A stretch of DNA of 64,000 nucleotides from positions 186,001-250,000 of the forward strand of contig NZ_WMBB01000002.1 of the NCBI RefSeq assembly GCF_009708175.1, written 5' to 3'. Positions 63,691-64,000 of the stretch are shown here, piece by piece. This DNA is from Nocardia aurantiaca (GTDB lineage Bacteria > Actinomycetota > Actinomycetes > Mycobacteriales > Mycobacteriaceae). Both the position numbers and the translations under genes were made by a program. The stretch's first letter is position 1. Every line of letters starts with the position of its first letter. The notes beneath the pieces are model-generated. The model was given only the letters and a program-made list of their open reading frames with translations. It was not told the DNA's origin and did not search any database.

Positions 63691-64000
63691 TGAAGCTCCA
63701 GCCTTCTCGCCATATCGGACATGAAAACGCCTGTGGGATCGACACTTCGGCGGATCTTGATCCACTCGTCGATCCGGGGGTACATCTTGTGGAAGGTCTC
63801 CGCGTCGGTCCGGGAGTCCTTGGCAGTGTAGATACGGCCGCCGAACTCGAGTACGCGGCGGTCGAGTTCACGCACCAGGTCATTGAGGCCGGGCCGGATC
63901 GGGAAGTCGAAGCAGGTGTTCCAGCCCTCCATGGGAAAGCTGAGCGGAGCCTGATTCCCAGGGCCGAAGAACTTCAGCACATTGAGCGCCGAATGGTGGC
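63687..64000 (-). CDS. dprE1: Decaprenylphosphoryl-beta-D-ribose 2-oxidase DprE1 (partial, N-terminus outside window)
   Basis: The last ~104 codons of the FAD oxidase that starts epimerisation of decaprenyl-phospho-ribose. '[20 protein letters not shown]' and '[13 protein letters not shown]' are near-identical to the mycobacterial C-terminal region, as is the end '[11 protein letters not shown]'. The Cys at 63912-63914 corresponds to Cys387 of M. tuberculosis DprE1, the residue modified by benzothiazinones. FAD-binding domain not visible. The stop overlaps dprE2 by 4 bp. Confidence 0.95.
   Translation of the reverse strand, partial: HHSALNVLKFFGPGNQAPLSFPMEGWNTCFDFPIRPGLNDLVRELDRRVLEFGGRIYTAKDSRTDAETFHKMYPRIDEWIKIRRSVDPTGVFMSDMARRLELQ

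Overview
The window is high-GC actinobacterial DNA that I read as Nocardia or a close mycolic-acid-producing relative. It carries the conserved cell-wall locus that makes arabinogalactan and mycolic acids, in an order that parallels M. tuberculosis Rv3790-Rv3813. It has many mycolyltransferases, including LGFP-repeat fusions typical of corynebacteria and nocardiae, and two Emb arabinosyltransferases instead of the mycobacterial three. Species assignment is inference from gene content only.

Layout. 1-4.3 kb: an oligopeptide ABC importer operon on the minus strand (oppB-oppC-oppD-oppA, oppA cut by the window edge). 4.5-9.5 kb: a HAD phosphatase, a large PGRP amidase with LGFP repeats and a divergent SpoIID/LytB-like protein. 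9.7-15.8 kb: an accessory stretch with a MarR/EamA divergon with two matching operators, an NAD(P)-binding protein, a VapBC pair, a secreted trypsin-like protease, a DUF4189 protein, a TipAS-type MerR regulator and a broken Uma2-family gene. 15.8-17.1 kb: an unrecognised 408-aa secreted protein.

17.6-24.4 kb: tightly overlapping galactan/arabinan genes glf, a 24-codon mini-ORF, glfT2, a PAP2 phosphatase, ubiA and aftB. 24.7-35.9 kb: seven intact Ag85-type mycolyltransferases and one dead copy. 36.0-37.5 kb: a DUF732 lipoprotein and a Culp6-like cutinase. 38.2-47.0 kb: fadD32-pks13-accD4, the final mycolate condensation machinery. 47.1-55 kb: two small genes and two emb genes. 55.1-58.7 kb: two paralogous Ser/Thr kinases on the opposite strand. 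58.7-64 kb: a GT-C-like membrane protein, aftA, dprE2 and the 3' end of dprE1.

How the genes work together. DprE1/DprE2, UbiA and the PAP2 phosphatase supply decaprenyl-phospho-arabinose. AftA, the Emb pair and AftB build the arabinan on galactan made by Glf and GlfT2. FadD32, Pks13 and AccD4 make mycolates, and the Ag85-type enzymes attach them at the cell surface.

The most unusual signal is dispersed palindromic repeats. Two unrelated families occur both between genes and inside coding sequence without breaking the frame: one copy in the pks13 linker before the C-terminal ACP, another in a loop of the GT-C-like membrane protein. Also notable are a duplicated two-gene mycolyltransferase module, a kinase pair with a shared unrecognised ectodomain, two consensus DnaA boxes far from any visible origin, and a 69-bp repeat lying 3' of each emb gene.
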